From Cerrena zonata (lineage: Eukaryota; Basidiomycota; Agaricomycetes; Polyporales; Cerrenaceae): a DNA stretch of 64,000 nucleotides. A model generated the notes under the pieces. It was not told the origin of the DNA. It saw only the letters and a list, made by a program, of their open reading frames with translations, and did no database searches. Positions 63,555-64,000 of this stretch are shown here, piece after piece. Both the position numbers and the translations under genes were made by a program. Positions within the stretch are counted from its first letter, which is position 1. Each line of letters opens with the position of its first letter. Location: NCBI GenBank assembly GCA_038087015.1, contig JASBNA010000007.1, positions 682,001-746,000 on the forward strand, given 5' to 3'.

Positions 63555-64000
63555 CTACTTCAGCAGTTCTTCGACTACTCGATCGTGATTGATCTTGGCG
63601 ATATTTGCGCCTCGGTAATTCATTCGTCTCAACACATCGATCTGAACAAAGGACGTTAAGAAATAGAAAGTTGAACAAAATGTCAAGATACTTACTACTT
63701 TACTTCTCTCAAACCCGAGTGCCTCAAACTGATCTACATGCGCCTTTTCTAGGCCCGCCATGGCGACTTCATCTCTAGCGCCAGATTTACCACTTCTCAA
63801 TCCATCTTTCCCGGGGCCACCGGCGTAGATCGCGGTCCAATACCGCGCAGTCTCCTCAAAACTGGTTCGACTTGTCATGTAGTGTTTCGCGACTTCAGCA
63901 TCTTGAGGATCATTAGGCTCCGGCGAACATAGCAGCGATTGTAGTGAGATGAGAGTTGACTTGAGTGTGAGTACAGGTGACCAGGCATCTTTGAGAATAT
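63555..64000 (-). CDS. ubiquitin-conjugating enzyme E2 with UBA domain, Ubc1-type (5' end outside window)
   Basis: C-terminal part of a class II E2. The frame is open to the right window edge. The sequence at the edge (KDAWSPVLTLKSTLISLQSL) is the segment just after the catalytic Cys, so the active site lies outside. Then LLCSPEPNDPQDAEVAKHY and the ARYWTAIYA end of the UBC fold, a linker, and a C-terminal UBA domain (VDQFEALGFERSKV joined to IDVLRRMNYRGANI) across an in-phase 54-nt intron (63695-63642). The UBC core plus C-terminal UBA is the Ubc1/UBE2K arrangement, associated with Lys48-linked chain formation. Stop TAA/TAG at 63557-63555. Confidence 0.88.
   Translation of the reverse strand, partial: ILKDAWSPVLTLKSTLISLQSLLCSPEPNDPQDAEVAKHYMTSRTSFEETARYWTAIYAGGPGKDGLRSGKSGARDEVAMAGLEKAHVDQFEALGFERSKVVSILTFCSTFYFLTSFVQIDVLRRMNYRGANIAKINHDRVVEELLK

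Overview
The window is nuclear DNA of a filamentous basidiomycete, most likely an agaricomycete (mushroom-forming fungus). Genes are interrupted by many introns of about 50-65 nt with GTATGT/GTAAGT/GTGAGT donors. Recognisable single-copy fungal genes are present (ROT1, HIS1, TRP4, GLO3, proteasome beta subunit, RPAP1-like, Ubc1-like E2), together with families typical of agaricomycetes (an F-box family, a small expanded kinase-like family, Tnp2 transposase, chromoviral Gypsy elements). Species cannot be read from the sequence.

Layout. 1-8.3 kb is gene-rich: the 3' part of a Ser/Thr kinase, an F-box protein and a long minus-strand RPAP1-like gene. About 8.9-39.4 kb is an accessory, repeat-rich block: a dead kinase-like copy; a Tnp2 (CACTA-type) transposase fossil; a large foldback element whose left arm is split by a very young 6.85-kb Gypsy element (602-bp LTRs, 5-bp TSD); an unusually large 11.96-kb Gypsy element on the minus strand with only 194-bp LTRs and an extra 858-aa ORF after pol; a 2.9-kb AT-rich element with long near-identical terminal inverted repeats; and a kinase-like gene with a truncated tandem copy. 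39.7-41.1 kb holds a gene of the family usually labelled geranylgeranyl pyrophosphate synthetase, which in my reading carries DXO/RAI1-type motifs. 41-45.3 kb has no convincing gene. 45.3-49.5 kb carries the proteasome beta-6 subunit and ROT1. 52.2-54.7 kb is a tandem pair of kinase-like genes, the first dead and the second intact. 55.2-64 kb is a compact housekeeping stretch: HIS1 and GLO3 (divergent), a coiled-coil protein, an SDR, TRP4 and the 3' part of a Ubc1-like E2.

How they fit together. The housekeeping genes serve separate processes: transcription-complex assembly, proteolysis and ubiquitin, ER folding, COPI traffic, histidine and tryptophan synthesis. The middle third is a nested-transposon island in which the order of insertion can be read: the foldback came first, and the Gypsy at 13.6 kb later landed in its left arm. 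Tandem duplication and decay of the kinase-like genes occurs on both sides of this island.

Quality note. Four conserved genes (F-box, RPAP1-like, SDR, TRP4) each need one or two single-base corrections, mostly at homopolymer runs, to be in frame. Outside the transposons this looks more like residual indel error in the sequence than gene death.
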